A DNA stretch of 64,000 bases from Deminuibacter sp966424055. GTDB taxonomy: Bacteria > Bacteroidota > Bacteroidia > Chitinophagales > Chitinophagaceae. The position numbers were made by a program, and so were the translations under genes. Under the pieces are notes generated by a model. That model ran no database searches. It was given only the letters and a program-made list of their open reading frames with translations, and was not told where the DNA came from. The stretch is taken from positions 96,899 to 160,898 of the forward strand of contig CBJLMB010000010.1 of the NCBI GenBank assembly GCA_966424055.1, written 5' to 3'. Below are positions 27,649-36,787 of this stretch, in pieces. Each line of letters opens with the position of its first letter. Within the stretch, counting starts at the first letter, position 1.

Positions 27649-28211
27649 GTTTGTTGCAGTTTGATGAATTAATTTTTTTTATATGTGATGTTTTCTGAAT
27701 AAAATTAGAATTTGTTTGAGAAAATATAAAATATTAAAATAAATATAATTTTATTTAATATGTATACATGTATTTAATACACAATGCATTATGATTTATC
27801 CACACTGTGAAGAATTATTTTTCGTAAACTTTCAATTAATCAAATAAGTTGAAGAATTACTGAATATTCACAAATATTAAATTTAATTAATTTGAATACT
27901 TCTTAAAATCAACTGCTAATTCGTTGTAGTAATTAAATGATCATTGCGGTAATTGGATAGAAAAGCAGGTTTTCCACGCCTACCAGCCAGAAATTATTGC
28001 CGGAAACATATTTTGAAGGAGGATTTTTCGTTTAAAAAGCCAGGTATCGACAGTTATACGAAAATTAAAGTCGAATTATTATATTATAATATATGATGCA
28101 CTTCCGTGAGACAGTCAGTCTGCAGTCCTCAATAGGCAGCCGGCAGTCGAAAACGTGTTCTGGTTGATGGCTGGCAATGCAGCGCTCTGGCTTTTAAAAT
28201 TCCCGTTCCCA
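27649..28211. other. 563-bp intergenic region, AT-rich, with repeat fragment
   Basis: Bases 27661-27960 contain only 58 G/C in 300 by hand count (19 percent), far below the flanking genes. The palindrome ATGTATACAT is at 27760. The part from 28098 to 28150 is a diverged relative of the tandem repeat at the right edge of the window. No ORF with a convincing protein and no RNA gene was seen. The amt promoter must lie in the AT-rich part. Confidence 0.6.
28098..28150. repeat. Dispersed repeat fragment related to the 101-bp tandem repeat
   Basis: Shares with 63813-63852 the ordered words TTCCG(C/T)GAGA, (T)CAGTCTGCAGTC and CCGGCAGTC followed by an A-rich run, with a few insertions. It is intergenic between amt and an SDR gene. 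Confidence 0.65.
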
Positions 28212-29003
28212 TCAGTATTCATGTTTATCTACATGTTTGAAAGCATTACTGATAAACCAGTTGTGTACAAACTCCGGCACCAGCCGGCTGATATGATAAG
28301 ATACTTTATTTACAAAACCGGGAATAATACGCGACTGCCCCCTGAGCATTTTTTCCACTGCTTCCTGCGCTACCTGGTCGGGCTGGAGGATAGATCTTTT
28401 AGCGAGGCCTTTCAGATCTTTATTGATGGCTGTTGTGTTTTCATTGCTATCAGTGCCTCCCGGGCATAAAACACTCACTTTAATGCCACTGCTTTGCAGC
28501 TCGAGACGCAGAGACCGGGTGAACGAATACACAAATGCCTTGGTGGCCGAATAAACAGCTTTATTAGGCAGGGCATAAAAGCCTCCCATACTGCCGGTGT
28601 TCATGATATGGGAAGGGGCATGCTTTTTCAGGTCATCCATAAACAGCCGGGTAAGCATACAGGTGGTAACCACATTGAGGTTGATCTGCTTGAAATAAAA
28701 ATCGGGGCAAACCTGTTCAAATGCACCTTTTGAACCAAGTCCTACATTGTTGATCAGGATGTTCACGCGGTAATTGTGTTCTTTCACCCATTGGTATACC
28801 TGGTTGCTGGCGCAGGTGGTAGATAAGTCGATACCCAGCCCATGGCATTGGATGCTAAACTGTTCACGCAGGGTTTTTGCCAGTCCATCCAGTTCAGGAC
28901 CGGGTAATGCAACGAGGATCAAATGCTGTCCGCGGCGGGCACAGTCCACTGCAAGGGATTTTCCTATGCCTGAACTGGAGCCGGTGATAAGTGTGTAATA
29001 CAT
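28212..29003 (-). CDS. Short-chain dehydrogenase/reductase
   Basis: A 263-residue classical SDR. Seen: coenzyme motif TGSSSGIGKSLAVDCARRG at the N-terminus, LINNVGLGSKGAF (NNxG-like), catalytic Ser in MNTGSMGGFYALPNKA, and YSATKAFVYSFTRSL containing the Tyr-x-x-x-Lys pair, so the site is complete. The C-terminal part (YHISRLVPEFVHNWFIS) is like that of the DltE/oxidoreductase branch. NAD(P)-dependent reduction or oxidation of an unknown alcohol. Same strand as, and 70 bp downstream of, the epimerase-like gene, so probably one transcript. Confidence 0.88.
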   Translation of the reverse strand: MYYTLITGSSSGIGKSLAVDCARRGQHLILVALPGPELDGLAKTLREQFSIQCHGLGIDLSTTCASNQVYQWVKEHNYRVNILINNVGLGSKGAFEQVCPDFYFKQINLNVVTTCMLTRLFMDDLKKHAPSHIMNTGSMGGFYALPNKAVYSATKAFVYSFTRSLRLELQSSGIKVSVLCPGGTDSNENTTAINKDLKGLAKRSILQPDQVAQEAVEKMLRGQSRIIPGFVNKVSYHISRLVPEFVHNWFISNAFKHVDKHEY

Positions 29004-29073
29004 GTAATAGATCTAGGGATAACAGATGGATTAAATAAAATATCATGACCAATCTCCCTGTGCATTTTGTTGC

Positions 29074-30075
29074 TTAAGCCTTGTCTTGTGCAGCATGCTG
29101 CTTCAGCCAGTCTACTGTTTTTTGTAATCCTTCCTGTAGCGGCAGGTAGGTATAGCCCAGTTCACGCCGGGCTTTGCCGCAATCGAGTGACCAATCGTAT
29201 AAATATTTTCGTATCCATTTAGGGGTAAGCAGGGGGGCTTTGCCTGTAAGGGCCGTACGCAGCTGCATCGCTCTTCCGGCCAGCATCATAGCCCATACCG
29301 GCAGGGGGAACAGGCGCAATTTTTTCCCTGTCACCGAAGCCAGTACATGGAAAAATTCCAGGTACGATGCATTGACGCCCGACAGGATATACCGTTCTCC
29401 GCTACGGCCATGCTGCATAGCCAGCAGGTGCCCGTTCACCACATCATCGATGTACACATAACTGCCTGTTCTTTTACCATCGCCGGGTAAGATCTTCCAT
29501 TTACCGGCAAGGTATAGCTTTACCAGTTTGGTTACCGCATTGCTTTCGCTTTCAACACCCGGCCCATATACCCGGGGCGGATTCACAATAACAATATGCA
29601 TCCCGTAATTGGCGGCATACTGTTTACATAACGTTTCAGCCTGGGTTTTGGTATCCTCATATTCATTCATCGCCAGGCCTATCCGTTCATCTGATTCTTC
29701 CACGGGTTTTTGAAACGAGGGCCCCAGTACACCTGCGGTGGAAGTGAACACGATCTTTTGAATACCCAGCTTCCGCGCAGCATCCAGTACATGCTGTGTG
29801 GCCTGCACATTCAGCCGTTGGTAAATGCTGCTGTCCTTTGCCCATACCCTCGCAAAAGCAGCAAGATGATAAACCTGCTGGCAGCCTTCCATTGCTTTTT
29901 CTATAGAAACAGGATCAGTGATATCACCTTCGAACTGCAGAATGCCCGGGTGATCCAATACCGTTTTTGAGGAAGTTTTTCTGCACAGTGCATGAATAAT
30001 ATGCCCTTCAGCAGCCAGTCTTTTTGCCAGATGATTGCCAATATAACCGGTTGCGCCGGTAACGAATATCTTCAT
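29074..30075 (-). CDS. NAD-dependent epimerase/dehydratase family (extended SDR)
   Basis: A 333-residue extended SDR. Seen: MKIFVTGATGYIGNHLAKRL (TGxxGxxG), VYHLAAFARVWAKD, VFTSTAGVLGPS, and the catalytic region EDTKTQAETLCKQYAANYG where the usual YxxxK is changed: YEDTK (Tyr and Lys four apart) is present. Then VNPPRVYGPGVES and YVYIDDVVNGHLLAM. It resembles dihydroflavonol-4-reductase/hopanoid-associated reductases. The ATG at 30075 is used; the in-frame TTG two codons earlier is unlikely. A large imperfect palindrome lies 30-78 bp upstream. Substrate unknown. Confidence 0.88.
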   Translation of the reverse strand: MKIFVTGATGYIGNHLAKRLAAEGHIIHALCRKTSSKTVLDHPGILQFEGDITDPVSIEKAMEGCQQVYHLAAFARVWAKDSSIYQRLNVQATQHVLDAARKLGIQKIVFTSTAGVLGPSFQKPVEESDERIGLAMNEYEDTKTQAETLCKQYAANYGMHIVIVNPPRVYGPGVESESNAVTKLVKLYLAGKWKILPGDGKRTGSYVYIDDVVNGHLLAMQHGRSGERYILSGVNASYLEFFHVLASVTGKKLRLFPLPVWAMMLAGRAMQLRTALTGKAPLLTPKWIRKYLYDWSLDCGKARRELGYTYLPLQEGLQKTVDWLKQHAAQDKA

Positions 30076-30481
30076 GCCCAAATGATAAAATGATATTAAT
30101 GCAAGCTATCATTCGCCCTGCCTGCCGCAATCAATTTGCAGGCTGCAGATAGCAAAACACAATGGTTATAAAAGAAATACCGCCTGAAGTTAAGCGTTTT
30201 TCGCATTGCTGCATGAAGGCAGGCAAAGTAAACAACATGAACAGGCCTGCAGGTAAAACCAGCCCGTCACAACCGTTGCTGGCACCCGGTTTGACCGGCT
30301 TATTGAAATGGTTAAATTATTTTTAAATTGAAAAAAGCCAGGCGGATGGCATAAAAAAAGCAGCGGATTTATGCCGGCGGCACACAGCTCGGCAATTTGA
30401 ATGGAATTCACCTTTATCCATTTTTAAATGACTGAAATCTTTACATTTGCCTGATAACTTAAATTTTGCCCTTTAGCGGTC
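30076..30481. other. 406-bp divergent intergenic region with two palindromes
   Basis: Holds an imperfect palindrome 30105-30153 (outer GCTATC/GATAGC, inner GCCTGC/GCAGGC) close to the epimerase start, and GGCATAAA (30348-30355) / TTTATGCC (30368-30375) on the side of the nuclease gene. The TACATTTG promoter at 30442 serves the nuclease gene. No protein-coding or RNA gene seen. Confidence 0.5.
30442..30449 (+). promoter_or_regulatory. Bacteroidota -7 promoter element (TACATTTG)
   Basis: Exact TAnnTTTG match 33 nt before the ATG of the bifunctional nuclease gene. No TTTG at -33; the region there is T-rich. Confidence 0.5.
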
Positions 30482-31075
30482 ATGAAGAAGATTGAACTGG
30501 AAATAGTAGCCCTATCGCATAGTATAACACAAACGCATTCTTATGCCGTTGTTTTAGGTGAGATCAACGGTCTGCGCAGATTGCCCATTGTCATCGGCGG
30601 ATTTGAAGCACAGGCTATTGCTGTGGCGCTGGAGCGTATGCAGCCCAGCCGGCCACTAACTCATGACCTGATGAAGAACTTTATGAATGCCTTTAATGTA
30701 GAGTTGATGGAGATAGTGATCAACGATTTACAGGAAGGCATTTTTTATTCCAAGCTGGTTTGTGTAAGCGAACATGATACAGTTGAAATAGACAGCCGCA
30801 CCAGCGATGCACTGGCACTGGCCGTACGTTTCGGCTGCCCGATCTATACGTATGAGCATATCCTGGAAAGCGCCGGTATACTGATGGAAGATTCAGGCAA
30901 GAAGAAAAAAGCTGAAGTGGCTGTGGAAGAATCAGCAGAAGCCGCAGGCCCCCGCGAAGATTTAAGTAATATGTCGCTGGAAGAACTGCAAACCCTGCTT
31001 AATGAGGTGCTGGAACAGGAAGATTATATCCGTGCTATTACCATCAGGGACGAGATCAACAAACGCAGAAAATAA
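30482..31075 (+). CDS. Bifunctional nuclease family protein (DUF151) with UVR motif
   Basis: A 197-residue cytosolic protein: N-terminal bifunctional nuclease (BFN, DUF151) domain, about residues 1-130, and a C-terminal UVR motif. Seen: SYAVVLGEINGLRRLPIVIGGFEAQAIAVALE, RPLTHDLMKNFMNAF, and TVEIDSRTSDALALAVRFGCPIY, the family's conserved core; then a charged linker (KKKKAEVAVEE) and LEELQTLLNEVLEQEDYIRA followed by ITIRDEINKRR, typical of UvrB/UvrC interaction motifs. The BFN-UVR fusion is common in Bacteroidota. DNase and RNase activities are reported for plant members; the bacterial role is unclear. Confidence 0.92.
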   Translation: MKKIELEIVALSHSITQTHSYAVVLGEINGLRRLPIVIGGFEAQAIAVALERMQPSRPLTHDLMKNFMNAFNVELMEIVINDLQEGIFYSKLVCVSEHDTVEIDSRTSDALALAVRFGCPIYTYEHILESAGILMEDSGKKKKAEVAVEESAEAAGPREDLSNMSLEELQTLLNEVLEQEDYIRAITIRDEINKRRK

Positions 31076-31085
31076 AGCCTTTTGT

Positions 31086-31116
31086 AAGCTGCCTGCTTTT
31101 GGGCAGTTCTTTTTTC
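31086..31116 (+). terminator. Probable terminator of the nuclease gene
   Basis: Short stem CTGCC / GGCAG with loop TGCTTTTG, followed by TTCTTTTTT, directly after the stop codon. Confidence 0.55.
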
Positions 31117-31141
31117 CAATCATTTATAGTACAAGAAACCA

Positions 31142-31963
31142 GTGGTTGTATTCCCCAATTGTAAAATCAACTTAGGATTACAGATCACGGCGAAAAGGCC
31201 GGATGGCTACCACGATCTTGAAACGGTTTTTTATCCCCTTCCATTATATGATGCCCTGGAACTGATCACTGCCGGTGAGGCGGGTATCCGGTTTAGCAGT
31301 TCGGGCAAAGCCATTGCAGGCACGCCCGATCAGAACCTCTGTGTAAAGGCCTGGCATTTACTGAAAAAAGATTTCCCGCAGCTGTCCGGTGTGCATATGC
31401 ACCTGCAGAAAAATATTCCTATGGGGGCCGGTCTTGGCGGCGGAAGTGCCGATGGCGCTTTTGCCCTGCAATTATTGAATAATAAATACCAGTTGGGGCT
31501 ATCCCCCGGGCAGCTGATGCAGTATGCCCTGCAGCTGGGCAGCGACTGCCCTTTCTTTATATATAACCAGCCGGCTTTTGCAACCGGCAGGGGAGAGCTG
31601 CTGCAGCCCGTGCCGCTCAGTCTTGCCGGTTACCATATCGTCATCATCAACCCGGGCATTCATGTTGCTACGGGCTGGGCTTTTTCGCAGATCATCCCAC
31701 AGCGGCCCCTCAGGCCGGTACAGGAGCTGATCAGCCTGCCACTGGCAGAGTGGAAAACCCAGTTGGTGAATGTTTTTGAAGCGCCCGTGCTCAGGGCATG
31801 GCCTGAGCTGGCCGGTATTAAATCGCAGCTGTATAAGGCGGGGGCCCACTATGCTGCTATGAGCGGCAGTGGCAGCACCTTTTTTGGCATTTTCTCCGGA
31901 AATACCGATATTACTATGGAAATACCTGAGCATTACCTGGTTCTGCGGATGGAGATGGCCTAG
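31142..31963 (+). CDS. ispE: 4-(cytidine 5'-diphospho)-2-C-methyl-D-erythritol kinase
   Basis: A 273-residue GHMP kinase of the MEP isoprenoid pathway: phosphorylates CDP-methylerythritol at the 2-hydroxyl. Seen: N-terminal FPNCKINLGLQITAKRPDGY followed by HDLETVFYPLP, the GHMP ATP loop IPMGAGLGGGSADGAFALQL, SDCPFF, and MSGSGSTFFGIF near the C-terminus. The start is a GTG at 31142: an in-frame TAG at 31127 excludes an earlier start and the family N-terminus fits exactly. It indicates that the organism uses the MEP and not the mevalonate pathway. No other MEP genes are in the window. Confidence 0.95.
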   Translation: MVVFPNCKINLGLQITAKRPDGYHDLETVFYPLPLYDALELITAGEAGIRFSSSGKAIAGTPDQNLCVKAWHLLKKDFPQLSGVHMHLQKNIPMGAGLGGGSADGAFALQLLNNKYQLGLSPGQLMQYALQLGSDCPFFIYNQPAFATGRGELLQPVPLSLAGYHIVIINPGIHVATGWAFSQIIPQRPLRPVQELISLPLAEWKTQLVNVFEAPVLRAWPELAGIKSQLYKAGAHYAAMSGSGSTFFGIFSGNTDITMEIPEHYLVLRMEMA

Positions 31964-32128
31964 TGGACTAACAAACGTTTGCAAATTATCTATTCTTAAG
32001 GCGATTGTATTGAAATTTATTTAACCAGACTGATGGTTGGATAAATTTTCTCAGCTTATTTCATTTATTCTTTGTATTTTTAGACGGTTGCTCGCCGTAA
32101 TTTTTCCATCTTAATATTCGATTGTAGT

Positions 32129-35100
32129 ATGCCTGTACAAAACAGACATGAGGGTTTATATGACCCATCCTTTGAGCATGACGCCTGTGGTATTGGTTTT
32201 GTTGCAAACATCAAAGGCAACAAATCGCACCAGAATATCTCTGATGCTTTAACCGTTCTGGAAAATATGGAGCACAGAGGGGCCTGTGGCAGTGAAAACA
32301 ATACAGGCGATGGCGCCGGCATTATGATACAGATGCCGCACGAATTCTTCTTCGACGAGTGTATCAAACTGGGCGTACACCTGCCGGCGTATGGCAAGTA
32401 CGGGGTAGGGGTACTGTTTTTTCCCAAGGAGATCCGGTTAAGGGAGGAATGCCGTGATATTTTTAACCGTGCCGCCGAAAACATGGGGCTGGAAATACTG
32501 GCTTACCGGAAAGTGCCGGTAAATCCTTCCGGTATTGGTCCTACGGCTTTGTCTGTAGAACCGGAAATGGAACATGTGTTTGTAGCCTGTCCCGATCATA
32601 TCAGCAATCCCGACGATTTCGAGCGCAAATTGTTTGTACTGCGCAATTATGCCAGTCATACCATCAACAATACTGTACGCAAAGATGCCATTGGTTTTTA
32701 CGTGGCATCACTATCGTATAAAACCGTGGTGTACAAAGGGCAGCTCACCAGCAGCCAGGTACGCCCTTATTTTCCCGATCTGAACAATAAGCGGGTAGTA
32801 TCGGCCTTCGGCCTGGTGCATTCCCGTTTTGCCACCAATACTTTCCCTTCCTGGAAGCTGGCACAGCCCTTCCGCTATATTGCCCACAATGGTGAGATCA
32901 ATACCCTGCAGGGTAACCTGAACTGGTTAAAGACCAGTGAAAAAGGGTTCACTTCTCCCTATTTCACCCATGAAGAAATGGAGATGCTGCTGCCCATTGT
33001 TACAGAAGGGCAGTCAGATTCAGCCTGTCTCGATAATATGATCGAGCTGCTTGCACTTACCGGCCGTTCACTGCCGCATGTGATGATGATGCTGATACCC
33101 GAAGCATGGGATGGCAATGAGCAGATGGACCCTGTAAAAAAAGCATTCTATGAATACCATGCGGCCATGATGGAGCCCTGGGACGGACCCGCTTCTATTT
33201 CTTTCACCGACGGCAAAATCATTGGTGCCACACTGGACAGGAATGGCCTGCGCCCTTCCCGTTATTGTGTAACCAACGATGACCGCGTGATCATGGCTTC
33301 TGAAACCGGCGCACTGCCTGTTGATCCCGCCATCGTTATTGAAAAAGGACGGCTGCAGCCGGGCAGGATGTTCGTGGTAGATATGGAACAAGGCCGTATT
33401 ATCAGTGATGAAGAACTGAAACAAAGCATCTGTTCTTCCAAACCCTACAGTGAATGGTTGAATAAATACAAGATCAGGCTGGAAGAACTGCCCGAACCAA
33501 GGGTGATGTTCACACACCTGGAACCCGACCAGATTTTCAAATACCAGAAAGCATTTGGCTATTCCACCGAAGACCTGGATACGATTGTAGCACCCATGGC
33601 TGCCGATGGTAAAGAGCCGATCGGTTCTATGGGTACCGATGTGCCGCTTGCTGTACTGAGCGATCAGCCGCAGCACCTGAGCAGTTATTTCAAACAGCTG
33701 TTTGCGCAGGTGACCAACCCGCCCATCGATCCTATCCGTGAGCGGATGGTGATGTCGCTGGCCACTTTTGTAGGTAACAATGGTAACCTGCTGGTGGAAG
33801 ATCCGCTTACCTGCCATTCTGTTGCGCTGAAGCACCCGGTGCTTACCAACCATGAGCTGGAAAAATTAAGAAGTATCGATACCGGTATCTTCCAGGCAAA
33901 AACACTGCAAACCTATTTTCGTGCCGATGGTAAACCCGGCTCGCTGAAAGCAGGTATCGACAGGCTTTGCCGCTATGCTGTGGACGCCGCCGAAGATGGT
34001 TTTGAGGTGGTGATCCTTTCAGACAGGGCGATCGACAGCGATCATGCGCCGATACCTTCGCTGCTGGCTGCATCAGCGGTTCACCATCATCTTATCCGCA
34101 AAGGACTGCGTGGCCAGGTGGGTATCGTAGTGGAAGCCGGTGATGTGTGGGAAGTGCACCATTTTGCCTGTTTACTGGCATTTGGCGCTACCGCCATCAA
34201 TCCATACCTGGCATTGTCTTCTATCCGCGATATGAAACTGAATGGCAAGCTGGATACAGAACTGGATGTGGAGCACCTGAAGAAAAATTATGTAAAAGCA
34301 GTATGCGACGGCTTGCTGAAAGTGTTCTCTAAAATGGGTATATCCACCCTGCAATCGTACCAGGGCGCCCAGATTTTTGAGATCATCGGTTTGAATAAAG
34401 ATGTGGTGAATAAATATTTCACCGGCGCCACCTCCCGTATTGAAGGGCTGGGCCTGGATGAAATTGCAAAAGAAACACTGGCCAAGCACCAGCTTGCTTT
34501 CAGCAGAAAAGATATTCCCAGCGACCGGCTGCCGGTAGGTGGTGTTTATCAATGGAAGCGCAAAGGGGAGTTCCACCTCTTCAACCCGCAAACCATACAC
34601 CTGCTGCAGTATGCCACACGCATGAACGACTATAACACGTTTAAAAAATATACCAAGCTGGTAAACGACCAGAGTGAGAAAGCTGCTACACTGCGCAGCC
34701 TGTTCCAGTTCAAGCGCAACAGGCCGGCTATTTCGATTGATGAAGTAGAACCAGCAGAAAATATTTACAAGCGTTTTGCTACCGGGGCCATGAGTTTCGG
34801 CTCTATTTCCTGGGAAGCGCATACCACGCTGGCAATTGCCATGAACCGCCTTGGTGGCAAAAGCAATACCGGTGAAGGTGGCGAAGATGAGGTGCGTTAT
34901 GAAACACTGCCCAACGGCGATTCTATGCGCTCTGCTATTAAGCAGGTAGCTTCTGCCCGTTTTGGTGTAACCAGTTATTATCTTACTGAAGCCGATGAGC
35001 TGCAGATCAAAATGGCACAGGGTGCAAAACCCGGCGAAGGCGGTCAGCTGCCCGGCCATAAAGTAGATGACTGGATCGGTAAAACAAGACATTCTACACC

Positions 35101-36655
35101 CGGTGTGGGATTGATATCTCCACCACCGCACCACGATATTTATTCTATTGAAGACCTGGCACAGCTGATCTTTGACCTGAAGAATGCCAACCGCCAGGCG
35201 CGTATCAATGTAAAACTGGTTTCCAAAGCCGGTGTGGGTACTATTGCTGCCGGAGTGGCCAAAGCCAAAGCCGATGTGATACTGATATCCGGCCATGATG
35301 GCGGTACAGGTGCATCGCCCATCAGCTCTATCAAACATGCGGGCCTGCCCTGGGAGCTGGGGCTTGCCGAAACCAACCAGACACTGGTAAAAAACAAACT
35401 GCGCAGCCGTGTTACGGTGCAGGCCGATGGCCAGATGAAAACCGGCCGCGATATTGCTATTGCCACCCTGCTGGGTGCAGAGGAATGGGGTGTTGCCACC
35501 GCAGCACTGATCGTGGAAGGCTGTATCATGATGCGCAAATGTCATTTGAACACCTGTCCTGTAGGTGTGGCAACACAAGATCCTGAACTGCGCAAACGCT
35601 TTACCGGCGATCCGGATCATGTGATCAATTTCTTCCGCTTTATGGTACAGGAGCTACGCGAGATAATGGCCGACCTGGGTTTCAGAACGGTGAATGAAAT
35701 GGTGGGCCAGGTAGAATGCCTGGAAATGCGCGAAGGCATTACACACTGGAAAACCAGCAAGCTGGATCTTTCACCGGTGCTGTATAAAGAGCCCGCTTCA
35801 GAATACACCGGCTTATATAAACAGGAAGAGCAGGATCATGGACTGGATGGGGTGCTGGACTGGAAACTGCTGGAAGCAGCCAAACCCGCACTGGAAAAAC
35901 AACAGCCGGTAACTGCCAGCTTCAATATCAAAAATACCGACCGTACAGCCGGTACTATCCTGAGCAACGAGATAACCAAAATATACAAAGCAGCAGGCCT
36001 GCCCGATAATACCATTCATTACCGTTTTAACGGAACCGCTGGCCAAAGCTTCGGTGCATTTAATACCAAAGGTGTTACACTGGAACTGGAAGGTGATGCA
36101 AATGATTATTTCGGTAAAGGCTTAAGTGGTGCAAGGCTTATTGTGTATCCACCCAGGCAGGCCAGTTATACACCGGAAGACAATATCATCATCGGGAATG
36201 TTGCGTTTTACGGTGCTACCGGCGGTGAGGCCTTTATCCGCGGTAAAGCAGGTGAACGTTTCTGTGTAAGAAACTCTGGTGCCAGCGTGGTAACAGAAGG
36301 GGTAGGCGATCATGGCTGTGAGTACATGACCGGCGGCACTGCCGTAATACTTGGCACTACCGGGCGCAATTTTGCAGCCGGTATGAGCGGTGGTATTGCT
36401 TATGTGTATGATGTGAATGGACAGTTTGCCTCACTCTGTAATAGAGAGATGGTCGATCTCGACCCGCTTACACAGGAAGATGCACAGAAACTGCATGCGC
36501 TCATCAGCAAACATCACCAGTACACTGGCAGTACAGTGGCCCAGTTTGTGTTAGCCGATTTCGATAACCAGCTGTCGCATTTTGTAAAAGTGTTCCCACG
36601 CGATTATAAAAAAGCACTGGCTGCAAAAGCGAAGGAAATTGCAGGATACAAGTAA
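32129..36655 (+). CDS. gltB: Glutamate synthase large (alpha) subunit
   Basis: A 1508-residue enzyme that moves the amide of glutamine to 2-oxoglutarate, giving two glutamates. Domains seen: class II glutamine amidotransferase with nucleophile Cys20 in HDACGIGFVANIKG (a 19-residue propeptide must be removed); central domain from about residue 470; FMN-binding synthase domain about 800-1190 with AMSFGSISWEAHTTLA, GGKSNTGEGGEDE and SGHDGGTGASPISSIKHAG; 3Fe-4S cysteines in CIMMRKCHLNTCPVGVAT; C-terminal GXGXG beta-helix with GATGGEAFIRGKAGERF. Full length. gltD follows after 132 bp, so the pair is an operon. Main sink for ammonium carried by the amt gene nearby. Confidence 0.97.
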   Translation: MPVQNRHEGLYDPSFEHDACGIGFVANIKGNKSHQNISDALTVLENMEHRGACGSENNTGDGAGIMIQMPHEFFFDECIKLGVHLPAYGKYGVGVLFFPKEIRLREECRDIFNRAAENMGLEILAYRKVPVNPSGIGPTALSVEPEMEHVFVACPDHISNPDDFERKLFVLRNYASHTINNTVRKDAIGFYVASLSYKTVVYKGQLTSSQVRPYFPDLNNKRVVSAFGLVHSRFATNTFPSWKLAQPFRYIAHNGEINTLQGNLNWLKTSEKGFTSPYFTHEEMEMLLPIVTEGQSDSACLDNMIELLALTGRSLPHVMMMLIPEAWDGNEQMDPVKKAFYEYHAAMMEPWDGPASISFTDGKIIGATLDRNGLRPSRYCVTNDDRVIMASETGALPVDPAIVIEKGRLQPGRMFVVDMEQGRIISDEELKQSICSSKPYSEWLNKYKIRLEELPEPRVMFTHLEPDQIFKYQKAFGYSTEDLDTIVAPMAADGKEPIGSMGTDVPLAVLSDQPQHLSSYFKQLFAQVTNPPIDPIRERMVMSLATFVGNNGNLLVEDPLTCHSVALKHPVLTNHELEKLRSIDTGIFQAKTLQTYFRADGKPGSLKAGIDRLCRYAVDAAEDGFEVVILSDRAIDSDHAPIPSLLAASAVHHHLIRKGLRGQVGIVVEAGDVWEVHHFACLLAFGATAINPYLALSSIRDMKLNGKLDTELDVEHLKKNYVKAVCDGLLKVFSKMGISTLQSYQGAQIFEIIGLNKDVVNKYFTGATSRIEGLGLDEIAKETLAKHQLAFSRKDIPSDRLPVGGVYQWKRKGEFHLFNPQTIHLLQYATRMNDYNTFKKYTKLVNDQSEKAATLRSLFQFKRNRPAISIDEVEPAENIYKRFATGAMSFGSISWEAHTTLAIAMNRLGGKSNTGEGGEDEVRYETLPNGDSMRSAIKQVASARFGVTSYYLTEADELQIKMAQGAKPGEGGQLPGHKVDDWIGKTRHSTPGVGLISPPPHHDIYSIEDLAQLIFDLKNANRQARINVKLVSKAGVGTIAAGVAKAKADVILISGHDGGTGASPISSIKHAGLPWELGLAETNQTLVKNKLRSRVTVQADGQMKTGRDIAIATLLGAEEWGVATAALIVEGCIMMRKCHLNTCPVGVATQDPELRKRFTGDPDHVINFFRFMVQELREIMADLGFRTVNEMVGQVECLEMREGITHWKTSKLDLSPVLYKEPASEYTGLYKQEEQDHGLDGVLDWKLLEAAKPALEKQQPVTASFNIKNTDRTAGTILSNEITKIYKAAGLPDNTIHYRFNGTAGQSFGAFNTKGVTLELEGDANDYFGKGLSGARLIVYPPRQASYTPEDNIIIGNVAFYGATGGEAFIRGKAGERFCVRNSGASVVTEGVGDHGCEYMTGGTAVILGTTGRNFAAGMSGGIAYVYDVNGQFASLCNREMVDLDPLTQEDAQKLHALISKHHQYTGSTVAQFVLADFDNQLSHFVKVFPRDYKKALAAKAKEIAGYK

Positions 36656-36787
36656 TGCAGCAATGCAATTGTCTACTACAGGCGACATTTAAATAAAACA
36701 ACATTAACAGAACCGGCAAGCCATGAGTGCAGGGAAAAGAGCAAAACCCATCCTGTTACTTACATCTTGCTACTAAATATCTCCAAT

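Noticed and set aside
28155..28469. 104-codon plus-strand frame at the end of the SDR gene
   Set aside because: It is antisense to the conserved C-terminal part of the SDR and starts in the intergenic repeat; no family features.
34172..35620. 482-codon open frame on the minus strand inside gltB
   Set aside because: Antisense shadow of a well-conserved gene; the product is rich in His, Cys and Phe and has no domain order. Similar long antisense frames occur inside lpdA (20824-22014) and ppc (23502-24719).
36723..36776. 17-codon ORF between gltB and gltD as a leader peptide
   Set aside because: No ribosome-binding site, no run of a regulatory amino acid, and no attenuator hairpin follows it.
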